The position numbers were made by a program, and so were the translations under genes. From CBFFRJ01 sp051486985 (lineage in GTDB: Bacteria; Pseudomonadota; Gammaproteobacteria; Enterobacterales; Enterobacteriaceae): a stretch of DNA of 64,000 nucleotides. The notes below the pieces were generated by a model. That model saw only the letters and a list, made by a program, of their open reading frames with translations, did no database searches and was not told where the DNA came from. Of this stretch, positions 1-8,304 are shown piece by piece; positions within the stretch are counted from its first letter, which is position 1; every line of letters starts with the position of its first letter. The DNA lies in NCBI RefSeq assembly GCF_051486985.1, contig NZ_JAHVDV010000024.1, positions 23,075 to 87,074 of the forward strand. The letters are read 5' to 3'.

Positions 1-672
1 TCGGCGCAGGGACTGGAAGGGCTGAGCAACTGGATCGGTATTCATGATATTGATTTGTGGGAAGATACCCAGATCCGACCCGCACCGGAAACGGGCGCTG
101 ATGTTGTCCTGACGCCCTCCGTTGAGCATGCGAATCTGGACTGGAATAAGCCGTTCCTGATGGTGCTCAACAGCCGTGCTCCCCATATTCCTTATGACCG
201 CAATATTCCGGAAGGCTTCGCAAAATTCTCCACGCCGGCGCTGAGCGATGATGTGGCGCAGAAGAAAAATGAGTATGACGATGCGATTCGCCTTTACGAC
301 AAAGAGCTGGCCTCCGCTATCCGTACGGCTATGGCAAAATCCAAACTGCCGGTGCTGGTGTTCATCACCTCAGACCACGGTGAGCGAGTGGGTGACGGTG
401 GGTTATTCGGCCATTCCGTGGTTGAAATGCCCATTGCGCAGGTCCCCTTCCTCTACTTCAGTAACGATCCGGCGTATGCGATGGGGAAAATCAGTGCCCA
501 GCTTCCGCTGAACCATTTCCAGCTGGCAACGCTTATCAACAAGATGCTCGGCTATGATGTCAAAAATCCCAATCTGAAAGATGACAGCTATTTCATTACC
601 GGCGGCGATATTCGCGGCCTTTCTGAACGTATTACCTATCATCTGAACGCCTTACCGGCAGCAGAGCGCTAA
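1..672 (+). CDS. Sulfatase / phosphoethanolamine-transferase family protein, C-terminal part (5'-truncated by the window)
   Basis: The reading frame is open from the first base, so the start lies outside the window; 223 residues are visible. The alkaline-phosphatase fold of this family is suggested by the metal-site segment TSDHGERVG followed by GHS and by the IAQVPFL stretch. Such enzymes move phosphoethanolamine onto LPS core or lipid A at the periplasmic face of the inner membrane, or act as sulfatases; the membrane-anchored N-terminal half would decide and is not visible. The gene precedes waaA and is followed by a good terminator, so it closes an upstream operon, probably of LPS core genes. 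The LPS role is inferred from this position. A specific name such as eptB or eptC cannot be supported. Confidence 0.7.
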   Translation, partial: SAQGLEGLSNWIGIHDIDLWEDTQIRPAPETGADVVLTPSVEHANLDWNKPFLMVLNSRAPHIPYDRNIPEGFAKFSTPALSDDVAQKKNEYDDAIRLYDKELASAIRTAMAKSKLPVLVFITSDHGERVGDGGLFGHSVVEMPIAQVPFLYFSNDPAYAMGKISAQLPLNHFQLATLINKMLGYDVKNPNLKDDSYFITGGDIRGLSERITYHLNALPAAER

Positions 673-683
673 TTTCTACCGTG

Positions 684-710
684 AAACGGGCAAACCCTTG
701 CCCGTTTTTT
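684..710 (+). terminator. Rho-independent terminator after the partial sulfatase-like gene
   Basis: A 10-bp perfect stem, AAACGGGCAA paired with TTGCCCGTTT, has a 4-base loop and runs into a T tract. It lies 12 bases after the stop codon and separates this gene from waaA. Confidence 0.85.
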
Positions 711-823
711 CTGAAACGAACAGATCCTGACTAAACGCATCCGCTAATAGCGCCAAACATATAGCTTTAAGCGGCCTAAATGCTTAGAATTTGCCCGCCG
801 AAACTAAAAAGACGGATTATCGC

Positions 824-2098
824 TTGGAATTGTTGTATACCCTCCTGCTTTACTTCATTCAGCCTCTGGTGTGGTTGCGCCTTTTGCTGCGTAGCCGGAA
901 AGCCCCTGCCTATCGTAAACGCTGGGCTGAACGCTATGGTTTTTGTCGTAACAAAGTGAACCCGGACGGTATCTTGCTGCACTCGGTCTCCGTGGGTGAA
1001 ACCCTGGCGGCGGTGCCGTTGGTTCGCGCATTGCGCCACCGTTACCCCACCCTGCCGATTACGGTCACGACCATGACGCCGACGGGCTCAGAGCGCGCGC
1101 TGTCCGCCTTTGGTAAAGATGTGCATCATGTCTATTTGCCCTATGACCTGCCCTGCGCCATGCGCCGCTTTCTCGATACCGTGCGCCCGAAGCTGGTTAT
1201 CGTCATGGAAACCGAACTGTGGCCCAATATGATTTCGGCCCTGCACGCCCGCAAAATCCCTCTGGTGATTGCCAACGCCCGGCTTTCTGACCGCTCTGCG
1301 AAAGGCTACGGCAAGCTCGGTAAGTTTATGCGCCGCCTGCTCAGTAAAATCACCCTGATGGCGGCCCAGACCCAGGAAGATGGTGATCGCTTCCTGCAGC
1401 TTGGCCTGAAGCGTAATCAGCTGGCGGTAACAGGTAGCCTCAAATTTGATATTTCCGTGACGCCAGAACTTGCAGCCCGTGCGATCACGCTTCGCCGCCA
1501 GTGGGCACCCCGTCGCAAGGTATGGATTGCAACCAGTACCCACGACGGCGAAGAAACCATTATCCTGCAGGCCCACCGCGCGCTGCTGGAAACTTTCCCC
1601 GACTTACTGCTGATTCTGGTGCCGCGTCATCCGGAGCGCTTCCCGGATGCCTGTGACATGGCCCGTAAGGGCGGCTTTAGCTTTATTACCCGCAGCTCAG
1701 GTGAAATTCCATCTGGTAGTACTCAGGTGGTGATTGGTGACACCATGGGCGAACTGATGATGCTGTACGGGATTGCTGATATCGCGTTCGTGGGCGGCAG
1801 TCTGGTCGAGCGAGGCGGTCACAACCCGCTCGAAGCGGCAGCACACGCACTGCCCGTGCTGATGGGTCCACATACTTTTAATTTCAAAGACATCTGCGCA
1901 CGCCTGCAGGCTGCTGATGGCCTGATAACCGTCACGGATGCGGCATCGCTCACCAAAGAAATCTCCACGCTGTTAACCGATGAAGACTATCGTTTATGGT
2001 GCGGGCGCCATGCCGTTGAAGTGCTGCACCAGAACCAGGGTGCGTTGACGCGTCTGCTCCAGCTTCTGCAACCGTATTTACCGCAACGGAGCCATTAA
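824..2098 (+). CDS. waaA: 3-deoxy-D-manno-octulosonic acid (Kdo) transferase WaaA
   Basis: WaaA adds Kdo residues from CMP-Kdo to lipid IVA, the first step of LPS inner-core assembly, at the cytoplasmic face of the inner membrane. The protein opens with a membrane-anchoring segment (LLYTLLLYFIQPLVWL). It then shows the conserved HSVSVGE motif holding the acceptor-side catalytic Glu, and the C-terminal donor-site segment GGSLVERGGHNPLEAA of the GT-B fold. The frame could open at a TTG at 791, but family members begin at (M)LELLYT, so the TTG at 824 is preferred and gives 424 residues against 425 in E. coli. No ATG is available near this point. The stop overlaps the waaE start by one base (TAATG), so the two are probably translationally coupled. 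Confidence 0.95.
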   Translation: MELLYTLLLYFIQPLVWLRLLLRSRKAPAYRKRWAERYGFCRNKVNPDGILLHSVSVGETLAAVPLVRALRHRYPTLPITVTTMTPTGSERALSAFGKDVHHVYLPYDLPCAMRRFLDTVRPKLVIVMETELWPNMISALHARKIPLVIANARLSDRSAKGYGKLGKFMRRLLSKITLMAAQTQEDGDRFLQLGLKRNQLAVTGSLKFDISVTPELAARAITLRRQWAPRRKVWIATSTHDGEETIILQAHRALLETFPDLLLILVPRHPERFPDACDMARKGGFSFITRSSGEIPSGSTQVVIGDTMGELMMLYGIADIAFVGGSLVERGGHNPLEAAAHALPVLMGPHTFNFKDICARLQAADGLITVTDAASLTKEISTLLTDEDYRLWCGRHAVEVLHQNQGALTRLLQLLQPYLPQRSH

Positions 2099-2874
2099 TG
2101 TCCCCACGTTTGTCGGTGGTCATGATCGCCAAAAATGCGGCTGACCTGCTGCCGGATTGCCTCGCTTCGGTGGCGTGGGCAGACGAAATCGTGCTGCTCG
2201 ACTCCGGAAGCGAAGACAATACCGTTGAACTGGCGCGCGCTGCCGGGGCGAAGGTCTTTATTGAGGCTGACTGGCAGGGTTATGGCGTGCAGCGGCAGCG
2301 TGCACAACGCTATGCCACTGGCGACTATGTACTGATGATTGATACCGATGAGCGCGTGACGCCGGAACTGGCCAATGCGCTCCGTGCCGCCCTGGCCTCC
2401 CCTCACCCTGACGCTGTCTACAGTATCGCCCGCCGTAACTATTTTCTTGGACGCTTTATGCGCCACAGCGGCTGGTACCCCGACCGGGTTATGCGTCTGT
2501 ATCCGCGTGAACGTTTTCAGTACAACGACAATCGGGTGCATGAATCGCTGGAAACGCAGGGCGCAAAAGTCATTGAGCTTGGCGGCGATCTGTTACATCT
2601 GACCTGCCGCGACTTTGCCAGCTTCCAGCGCAAGCAGTTCAATTACGCCACGGCCTGGGCACAGGAACGTCACCATAAGGGTAAGAAAACTTCACTGACC
2701 GCTATCTTCGCCCATACGCTGGGGGCGTTTTTCAAAACCCTGGTGCTGCGCGGCGGCATACTGGATGGCAAACAGGGCTGGCTGCTGGCCGTGGTAAATG
2801 CGCAGTATACTTTCAACAAATACACCGAGCTGTGGGCGTTAAACCACGGCTACGCTGAGAAGGGTAACGGATGA
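2098..2874 (+). CDS. waaE: LPS core beta-1,4-glucosyltransferase WaaE (family 2 glycosyltransferase)
   Basis: WaaE transfers glucose to heptose I of the LPS inner core in Klebsiella, Serratia and Enterobacter; E. coli K-12 lacks it at this site. The 258-residue protein begins with the GT2 nucleotide-binding fold (LSVVMIAKNA) and has the aspartates of LLDSGSEDNT and the DxD-like MIDTDERV. It lacks export signals, consistent with a cytoplasmic enzyme acting at the membrane. It overlaps waaA by one base and coaD by four (ATGA), so waaA-waaE-coaD reads as one coupled unit. The family is certain; the exact linkage rests on characterised homologues. Confidence 0.93.
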   Translation: MSPRLSVVMIAKNAADLLPDCLASVAWADEIVLLDSGSEDNTVELARAAGAKVFIEADWQGYGVQRQRAQRYATGDYVLMIDTDERVTPELANALRAALASPHPDAVYSIARRNYFLGRFMRHSGWYPDRVMRLYPRERFQYNDNRVHESLETQGAKVIELGGDLLHLTCRDFASFQRKQFNYATAWAQERHHKGKKTSLTAIFAHTLGAFFKTLVLRGGILDGKQGWLLAVVNAQYTFNKYTELWALNHGYAEKGNG

Positions 2875-3350
2875 GCACAAAAGCGATTTATCCCGGTACG
2901 TTCGACCCGATCACCAACGGACATATTGATATTGTCGCCCGTGCCGCCACCATGTTTAACGAGGTGGTGCTGGCAATTGCCGCCAGCCCGAGCAAAAAGC
3001 CAATGTTTTCGCTTGATGAACGCGTGGCCCTGGCACGAGAGGCAACCCAGCACATTCCCAACGTGACGGTAACCGGATTTGGCGATCTGATGGCCAATTT
3101 TGCCCGAGCCCAGCAGGCGAATATTTTAATCCGTGGCCTGCGAGCCGTCGCCGATTTCGAGTATGAGATGCAGCTTGCGCATATGAATCGTCATTTAATG
3201 CCGGAGCTGGAGAGTGTGTTTTTAATGCCATCGAAGGAGTGGTCGTTTATCTCCTCCACCCTGGTCAAAGAGGTGGCCCGCCACGCTGGTGATGTCACCC
3301 ACTTTCTGCCCGAAAATGTGCACCAGGCGCTGATGGAGAAGCTGAAGTAG
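2871..3350 (+). CDS. coaD: Phosphopantetheine adenylyltransferase CoaD
   Basis: CoaD transfers AMP from ATP to 4'-phosphopantetheine to give dephospho-CoA, the fourth step of CoA synthesis, in the cytoplasm. The 159-residue protein has the nucleotidyltransferase signature near the N terminus (GTFDPITNGH, catalytic His) and the C-terminal WSFISSTLVKEVA segment, the ISSTxx(R/K) motif of the family. Its start overlaps the waaE stop. Another CoA gene, coaBC, lies 2.4 kb downstream, as in E. coli. Confidence 0.97.
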   Translation: MSTKAIYPGTFDPITNGHIDIVARAATMFNEVVLAIAASPSKKPMFSLDERVALAREATQHIPNVTVTGFGDLMANFARAQQANILIRGLRAVADFEYEMQLAHMNRHLMPELESVFLMPSKEWSFISSTLVKEVARHAGDVTHFLPENVHQALMEKLK

Positions 3351-3358
3351 CGCTTAGC

Positions 3359-3387
3359 GCCGGGTAGTGGCACAACCTTTACCCGGC
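3359..3387. repeat. REP-like palindrome between convergent coaD and mutM
   Basis: GCCGGGTA pairs with TACCCGGC across a 13-base centre. The sequence resembles enterobacterial REP units. It sits in the 47-bp gap between the convergent coaD and mutM genes, a usual place for REPs, and may also protect or terminate transcripts. Confidence 0.7.
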
Positions 3388-3397
3388 CCGTACCTGG

Positions 3398-4207
3398 CTA
3401 CTTCTGACACTGCCGGCAATAGAACGTCGCGCGTTGCGCATGTTTTGCTGCCACAACAGGCGTACCGCATACCCGGCAGGGCTCCCCTTTACGACCGTAC
3501 ACCTGCAACTCCTGCGCAAAGTAGCCCGGTTTACCGTCACTTTGCAAAAAGTCCTTCAGCGTCGTTCCGCCCTGCTCTATTGAGCGCAGTAATACTGCTT
3601 TAATCACTCGCACCAGCAACTCGTACTCCTCGCGGGAAAGCGAGGAGGCCAGTCGGTCAGGGTGAATACCTGCGGCAAAGAGCGATTCACTGGCGTAGAT
3701 GTTGCCCACCCCCACCACCAGCCTGTTATCCATCAGCCAGGGTTTAATGGCCGTTTTTTTCTTCGCGCATTTTTGTTGCAGGTAGTCTGCGTTAAACGCA
3801 TCGCTGAGCGGCTCAGGGCCGAGGTGGGCCAGAACGTTATGGCCTTCCAGCGCTTTGGTCCACAGCCAGGCACCAAAGCGGCGAGGGTCGGTATAGCGCA
3901 AAACCTTGCCGTTACTCATCACCAGGTCGACATGGTCATGCTTTTCGGCAGGCAGCTCTTCCGGGAGAATACGCAGACTACCGGACATCCCGAGGTGAAT
4001 AATTATCCAGCCATCAGGCAGCTCAAGCAGCAGGTACTTCGCACGGCGCTGCACGCTGAGCACGGGCTTGTCGCTCAGGCTATGAATCTCACTGGAAACC
4101 GGCCAGCGCAGGCGACCGTTGCGAACAATAGCATGAAGGATGTTGGCACCCACCAGATGCGGCTCAATGCCACGGCGGCTGGTTTCTACCTCTGGTAACT
4201 CTGGCAT
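3398..4207 (-). CDS. mutM: Formamidopyrimidine-DNA glycosylase MutM (Fpg)
   Basis: MutM removes 8-oxoguanine and formamidopyrimidines from DNA and nicks the abasic site, starting base-excision repair. The 269-residue protein begins MPELPEVE, so the catalytic Pro is exposed after Met removal and Glu3 is present. The conserved Lys lies in RRAKYLLLEL near residue 58. The C terminus carries a four-cysteine zinc finger (CRVCG and CRQC). It is the last gene of the rpmB-rpmG-mutM run on the minus strand and is separated from rpmG by a terminator-like hairpin that should lower read-through. Confidence 0.97.
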   Translation of the reverse strand: MPELPEVETSRRGIEPHLVGANILHAIVRNGRLRWPVSSEIHSLSDKPVLSVQRRAKYLLLELPDGWIIIHLGMSGSLRILPEELPAEKHDHVDLVMSNGKVLRYTDPRRFGAWLWTKALEGHNVLAHLGPEPLSDAFNADYLQQKCAKKKTAIKPWLMDNRLVVGVGNIYASESLFAAGIHPDRLASSLSREEYELLVRVIKAVLLRSIEQGGTTLKDFLQSDGKPGYFAQELQVYGRKGEPCRVCGTPVVAAKHAQRATFYCRQCQK

Positions 4208-4231
4208 GTTGCATTCTCCGGGTCTGAAAAC

Positions 4232-4257
4232 GCAAAAACCCCGCCGAAGCGAGGTTT
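4232..4257 (-). terminator. Terminator / attenuating hairpin between rpmG and mutM
   Basis: Read on the minus strand, AAACCTCGC, a TTCG loop and GCGGGGTTT form a stem with one G-U wobble, followed by T residues. It probably ends most ribosomal-protein transcripts while letting a fraction continue into mutM. Confidence 0.75.
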
Positions 4258-4276
4258 TCGTACAAGAAAGCCAAAA

Positions 4277-4444
4277 TTATTTAATTTTTGCTTCTTTGTA
4301 AAGAACGTGCTGACGGACAACTGGATCGAACTTTTTCAGTTCCAGTTTTTCCGGCTTAGTACGTTTGTTCTTCGTGGTGGTATAGAAGTGACCAGTACCA
4401 GCAGAAGAAACCAGCTTGATTTTCTCACGAATACCTTTAGCCAT
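4277..4444 (-). CDS. rpmG: 50S ribosomal protein L33
   Basis: A 55-residue basic protein of the large ribosomal subunit. Translating the minus strand from the ATG at 4444 gives MAKGIREKIK at the start and LYKEAKIK at the end, which match E. coli L33 closely. It has no zinc-binding cysteines, the usual state in enterobacteria. It follows rpmB by 20 bases and is cotranscribed with it. Confidence 0.97.
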   Translation of the reverse strand: MAKGIREKIKLVSSAGTGHFYTTTKNKRTKPEKLELKKFDPVVRQHVLYKEAKIK

Positions 4445-4464
4445 GATTTATTTCCTCTAAGTAC

Positions 4465-4701
4465 TTAGTACTTTTCGCCACGGGCACGCAGTTCGGTAAG
4501 AACTGTATCGATGCCTTTCTTATCAATTACACGCATACCTTTAGCAGATACACGCAGGGTGACAAAACGCTTTTCGCTCTCAACCCAGAAACGGTGAGAG
4601 TGCAGGTTAGGCAGGAAACGGCGTTTAGTCGCGTTCAGTGCGTGGGAACGGTTGTTACCGGTCACCGGACGCTTGCCAGTAACTTGGCAGACTCGGGACA
4701 T
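4465..4701 (-). CDS. rpmB: 50S ribosomal protein L28
   Basis: A 78-residue basic protein of the large ribosomal subunit, same length as E. coli L28. It begins MSRVCQVTGKRP and contains the family segment RRFLPNLHSHRFW. It is the first gene of rpmB-rpmG-mutM. The 5' region (4702-4916) up to radC has no other gene and should carry the ribosomal operon promoter. Confidence 0.97.
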   Translation of the reverse strand: MSRVCQVTGKRPVTGNNRSHALNATKRRFLPNLHSHRFWVESEKRFVTLRVSAKGMRVIDKKGIDTVLTELRARGEKY

Positions 4702-4916
4702 GTCTATTCTCCAAAAATCAAATTAGCTCGAGCTTCGTATGGGGTATTGGCGCCTCGTCAGGCTTTCACAGCCTGGTCTGACGGTTCTAAGCGAACTCGT
4801 GTAGCCAGGCCCAATTGCCAAACCCGAGATTCTCAAAGGTGGCGTAGTATACGCTGACTCGGCGATGTGCTCAAGTCCCGAACAGACAAAGATCCCGATG
4901 GATCGCGCAAAGAGGT

Positions 4917-5585
4917 TTAAATCCACCCACGTTCCGCGAACGAAACGTACTCTCCACGACCTATCACCAGGTGATCGAGCACACGGATTTCCATGAGCTG
5001 ACAGCACTTCACCACCTTTTCGGTGACGATTCTATCCGCTTTACTGGGTTCAGCGCTACCCGAAGGATGATTATGTGCAAGGATCACGGCGGCAGCGTTC
5101 AATTTCATCGCTTCACGCACTATTTCTCGCGGGTGTACTTCCACCTGGTCTATGGTGCCAGTAAAAAGGCGGCTGTATTTAAGCACCCGGTTACGATTAT
5201 CCAGAAAGATCGCCATAAAGATCTCGCGCGTTTCCCCCGCCAGCTGACTTTGCAAAAATTCCAGCGTCATTTCCGGGCTGAGCAGCGCCGTCTCTTCCAG
5301 CATTTTCACGCTATGAAAACGCCGTGCCAGTTCAGCGATACCTTTTAACTGAGCATATTTCGCCACCCCAATGCCATTCACCTGCCTGAAAGCCTGATAA
5401 TCGGCGGTCAGCAGCGTATAAAGAGAGCCAAAATGCGTAAGCAGCTCCGTCGCCAGCGCCATCACGGGAATGCCAGGTACGCCGGTGCGTAAAAACAGGG
5501 CCAGCAGCTCCACATCCGTTAGCGACTCAACGCCCGAATTCATCATTTTCTCTCGGGGCAGCTTGGGTAAATACACCGATTCCAT
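4917..5585 (-). CDS. radC: RadC / YicR family JAB1-MPN-type protein
   Basis: RadC proteins share a metalloprotease-like JAMM/MPN fold; a DNA-repair role was once proposed, and the biochemical function is not settled. The JAMM motif is visible as LAHNHPSGSAEPSKAD near the C terminus, preceded by a helix-hairpin-helix-like segment (NGIGVAKYAQLKGI). The open frame extends upstream to 5741, but I chose the ATG at 5585. It has a strong Shine-Dalgarno (GGGAGGAG) just before it and gives 222 residues, the E. coli length. It is divergent from coaBC across 168 bp. Confidence 0.93.
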   Translation of the reverse strand: MESVYLPKLPREKMMNSGVESLTDVELLALFLRTGVPGIPVMALATELLTHFGSLYTLLTADYQAFRQVNGIGVAKYAQLKGIAELARRFHSVKMLEETALLSPEMTLEFLQSQLAGETREIFMAIFLDNRNRVLKYSRLFTGTIDQVEVHPREIVREAMKLNAAAVILAHNHPSGSAEPSKADRIVTEKVVKCCQLMEIRVLDHLVIGRGEYVSFAERGWI

Positions 5586-5753
5586 GTCGACTCCTCCCTT
5601 ATTGAGCCATGCTGCCACAGGCGCCGTACCGACTCGACAGGGAGAAGAGATCCTTGCGTAGCGCCTCGCAAACCGCAGAACGGGCAAAAACACGACAACG
5701 CCAGGATTGTGATAAAATGCCCGCCTTCTGGTGAACTCCAACAGGAAAGAATC

Positions 5754-6968
5754 ATGGTGAGTCTGGCGGGTAAAAAAATCGTTCTCGGTATTAGCGGTGG
5801 CATTGCGGCCTATAAAGCACCGGAGCTTGTACGTCGCCTGCGCGATCGCGGTGCCGATGTGCGCGTAGCAATGACTGAAGCGGCGAAAGCGTTTATTACC
5901 CCGCTAAGCCTGCAAGCCGTCTCTGGCTACCCCGTGTCTGACAGTCTGCTCGACCCTGCAGCGGAAGCTGCAATGGGCCATATTGAGCTGGGAAAATGGG
6001 CAGATCTGGTTATCCTGGCGCCTGCCACCGCCGATCTGATTGCCCGTGTTGCAGCCGGAATGGCCAACGACCTGGTCTCAACAATTTGCCTGGCGACGCC
6101 CTCGCCCGTTGCCGTTGTACCTGCGATGAACCAGCAAATGTATCGCGCCACGGCGACTCAACACAATTTAGCGGTCCTCGCGTCGCGTGGCCTTTTAGTC
6201 TGGGGTCCGGACAGCGGCAGCCAGGCTTGCGGAGACGTTGGGCCAGGCAGAATGCTGGACCCGTTAACCATCGTCGACATGGCCGCTGCCCACTTCGCGC
6301 CCGTCAACGATCTGCAACATCTCAACATCATGATTACCGCAGGCCCAACGCGTGAGCCGCTGGATCCAGTGCGCTATATCACGAATCATAGTTCAGGAAA
6401 AATGGGCTTTGCGATTGCCGCCGCCGCTGCCCGTCGTGGTGCCAGAGTGACGCTGATATCCGGGCCGGTCTCCCTGCCCACACCCGCTTTCGTGCAGCGT
6501 ATTGACGTCACCACTGCGCTGGAAATGGAAGCCGCTGTACAGGCTCTCGTGCAGCAGCAGCAGATTTTTATCGGCTGTGCTGCCGTTGCGGATTACCGTG
6601 CTGCGACAGTCGCCGGGGAAAAAATTAAGAAGCAAGGCGATGAATTAACAATAAAAATGGTTAAAAACCCGGACATCGTTGCCGGGGTTGCTGCACTGAC
6701 CACACACCGCCCCTTTGTCGTTGGGTTTGCCGCCGAAACAAATAATGTGGAAGAATATGCCCGGCAAAAACGTACCCGCAAAAACCTTGATTTAATCTGT
6801 GCCAATGATGTTTCTAAGGCTAATCAAGGCTTTAATAGCGATAGTAACGCTTTGCATCTTTTCTGGCAGGATGGCGATAAACCTTTACCGCTAAAGAGCA
6901 AGGAACAGTTAGGCCACTTATTACTGGACGAGATCGTTACCCGTTATGATGAAAAAAATCGACGTTAA
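5754..6968 (+). CDS. coaBC: Bifunctional phosphopantothenoylcysteine decarboxylase / phosphopantothenate-cysteine ligase CoaBC
   Basis: CoaBC joins cysteine to 4'-phosphopantothenate using CTP (CoaB half) and decarboxylates the product with FMN (CoaC half). The CoaC domain (about 1-190) has the His of MGHIELGKWAD, the AMNQQMY segment and the catalytic Cys in GSQACGD. The CoaB domain follows, with TAGPTREPLDPVRYI and the NHSSGKMG dimer segment, and Lys residues in KIKK. At 404 residues it is slightly shorter than E. coli's 406, having lost a few residues after KIKK. The start at 5754 is ATG followed directly by GTG; either could be used. The 3' end overlaps dut by 23 bases. Confidence 0.97.
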   Translation: MVSLAGKKIVLGISGGIAAYKAPELVRRLRDRGADVRVAMTEAAKAFITPLSLQAVSGYPVSDSLLDPAAEAAMGHIELGKWADLVILAPATADLIARVAAGMANDLVSTICLATPSPVAVVPAMNQQMYRATATQHNLAVLASRGLLVWGPDSGSQACGDVGPGRMLDPLTIVDMAAAHFAPVNDLQHLNIMITAGPTREPLDPVRYITNHSSGKMGFAIAAAAARRGARVTLISGPVSLPTPAFVQRIDVTTALEMEAAVQALVQQQQIFIGCAAVADYRAATVAGEKIKKQGDELTIKMVKNPDIVAGVAALTTHRPFVVGFAAETNNVEEYARQKRTRKNLDLICANDVSKANQGFNSDSNALHLFWQDGDKPLPLKSKEQLGHLLLDEIVTRYDEKNRR

Positions 6969-7404
6969 GATTCTGGACCCGCGTGTTGGTAAGCAATTTC
7001 CGCTGCCAACCTATGCCACCGCTGGCTCTGCCGGCCTTGACCTGCGAGCCTGCCTCGATGACGCCGTAGCGTTGGCACCAGGTGAAACTACGCTGCTGCC
7101 TACCGGCCTTGCGATTCATATCGCTGACGCTTCGCTTGCGGCCGTTATTCTGCCGCGTTCTGGCCTTGGTCATAAACATGGCATTGTGCTCGGCAATCTG
7201 GTCGGCCTGATTGATTCTGACTACCAGGGCCAGTTAATGGTCTCCGTCTGGAACCGTGGTCAGGATAGTTTCACCATTGAACCGGGTGAACGCATCGCGC
7301 AAATGGTGTTTGTACCGGTTGTGCAGGCAGAATTTAATCTGGTTGAAGAGTTTGATGCCACGGACCGTGGCGAAGGTGGCTTTGGCCACTCCGGGCGTAA
7401 ATAA
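6946..7404 (+). CDS. dut: Deoxyuridine 5'-triphosphate nucleotidohydrolase (dUTPase)
   Basis: Dut cleaves dUTP to dUMP and pyrophosphate, keeping uracil out of DNA and supplying dUMP for dTMP synthesis; the active form is a trimer. The five trimeric-dUTPase motifs are visible in order: AGLDLRA, PRSGLGHKHG, GNLVGLIDSDYQG, GERIAQMVF and the C-terminal RGEGGFGHSGR arm. The frame starts with two consecutive ATG codons (6946 and 6949); E. coli uses the form with a single Met. It overlaps coaBC, suggesting coupled translation. Confidence 0.97.
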   Translation: MMKKIDVKILDPRVGKQFPLPTYATAGSAGLDLRACLDDAVALAPGETTLLPTGLAIHIADASLAAVILPRSGLGHKHGIVLGNLVGLIDSDYQGQLMVSVWNRGQDSFTIEPGERIAQMVFVPVVQAEFNLVEEFDATDRGEGGFGHSGRK

Positions 7405-7522
7405 GCAGCCCATTTAACGCATCCCGCGACGCAATAATGTCATAACACTTTCCGCACTCTGGGGTGCGGCCGTCGCGTGGATGTTCGCCTGATAAGCGCG
7501 TATTTCAGGGGTATTTTGTAAC

Positions 7523-8119
7523 ATGGCAGAAAAACAAACCGCGAAAAGGAATCGTCGCGAAGAAATACTTCAGTCTCTGGCTCTGATGCTTGAATCCAGC
7601 GATGGCAGTCAACGCATTACCACGGCAAAACTGGCGGCGTCAGTCGGCGTCTCCGAAGCCGCGTTATACCGACATTTTCCCAGCAAAACTCGTATGTTCG
7701 ACAGCCTGATCGAGTTTATCGAAGACAGCCTGATGACCCGCATTAACCTGATCATGAAAGATGAAAAGGACACTACCGTACGCCTGCGTCTGATAGTGCA
7801 GTTGATTCTGGGGTTCGGAGAGCGAAATCCAGGCCTGACCCGCATTCTGACGGGCCATGCGCTGATGTTTGAACAGGATCGCCTGCAGGGGCGCATCAAT
7901 CAACTTTTCGAACGCATTGAGTCGCAAATTCGTCAGGTGCTTCGTGAGAAAAAGATGCGTGAAGGCGAAGGTTACACCACTGACGAGAATCTGTTAGCCA
8001 GCCAGCTGCTGTCATTTTGTGAAGGCATGCTCTCCCGCTTTGTCCGCAGCGAATTCAAATATCGTCCCACCGATGATTTTGAAGCCCGCTGGCCACTTCT
8101 TGCCGCGCAACTGCAATAA
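7523..8119 (+). CDS. slmA: Nucleoid occlusion factor SlmA (TetR family)
   Basis: SlmA binds specific chromosomal sites and blocks FtsZ ring assembly over unsegregated nucleoids. The 198-residue protein has an N-terminal TetR helix-turn-helix (KLAASVGVSEAALYRHFPSK, about residues 33-52) and an all-helical dimerisation domain. The length matches E. coli SlmA. It follows dut after 118 bp; that gap contains a GC-rich hairpin (7452-7469) without a T tract. Confidence 0.96.
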   Translation: MAEKQTAKRNRREEILQSLALMLESSDGSQRITTAKLAASVGVSEAALYRHFPSKTRMFDSLIEFIEDSLMTRINLIMKDEKDTTVRLRLIVQLILGFGERNPGLTRILTGHALMFEQDRLQGRINQLFERIESQIRQVLREKKMREGEGYTTDENLLASQLLSFCEGMLSRFVRSEFKYRPTDDFEARWPLLAAQLQ

Positions 8120-8304
8120 TTTTCCCCTTCTCATGCAGCCGTCAAAAGCTGCATGACTTCACACGACTATGTGTAAAAGCCCAACCTGATTCGTTATGTT
8201 GCCAGATGTTCTGCCAATGAACATCTTTTACCCTTTCTGTGGACTTAGCTTTCTGCCTCATACAAATAAACAGAAAAATCCCCTACGGACATGGAGACGT
8301 TTTT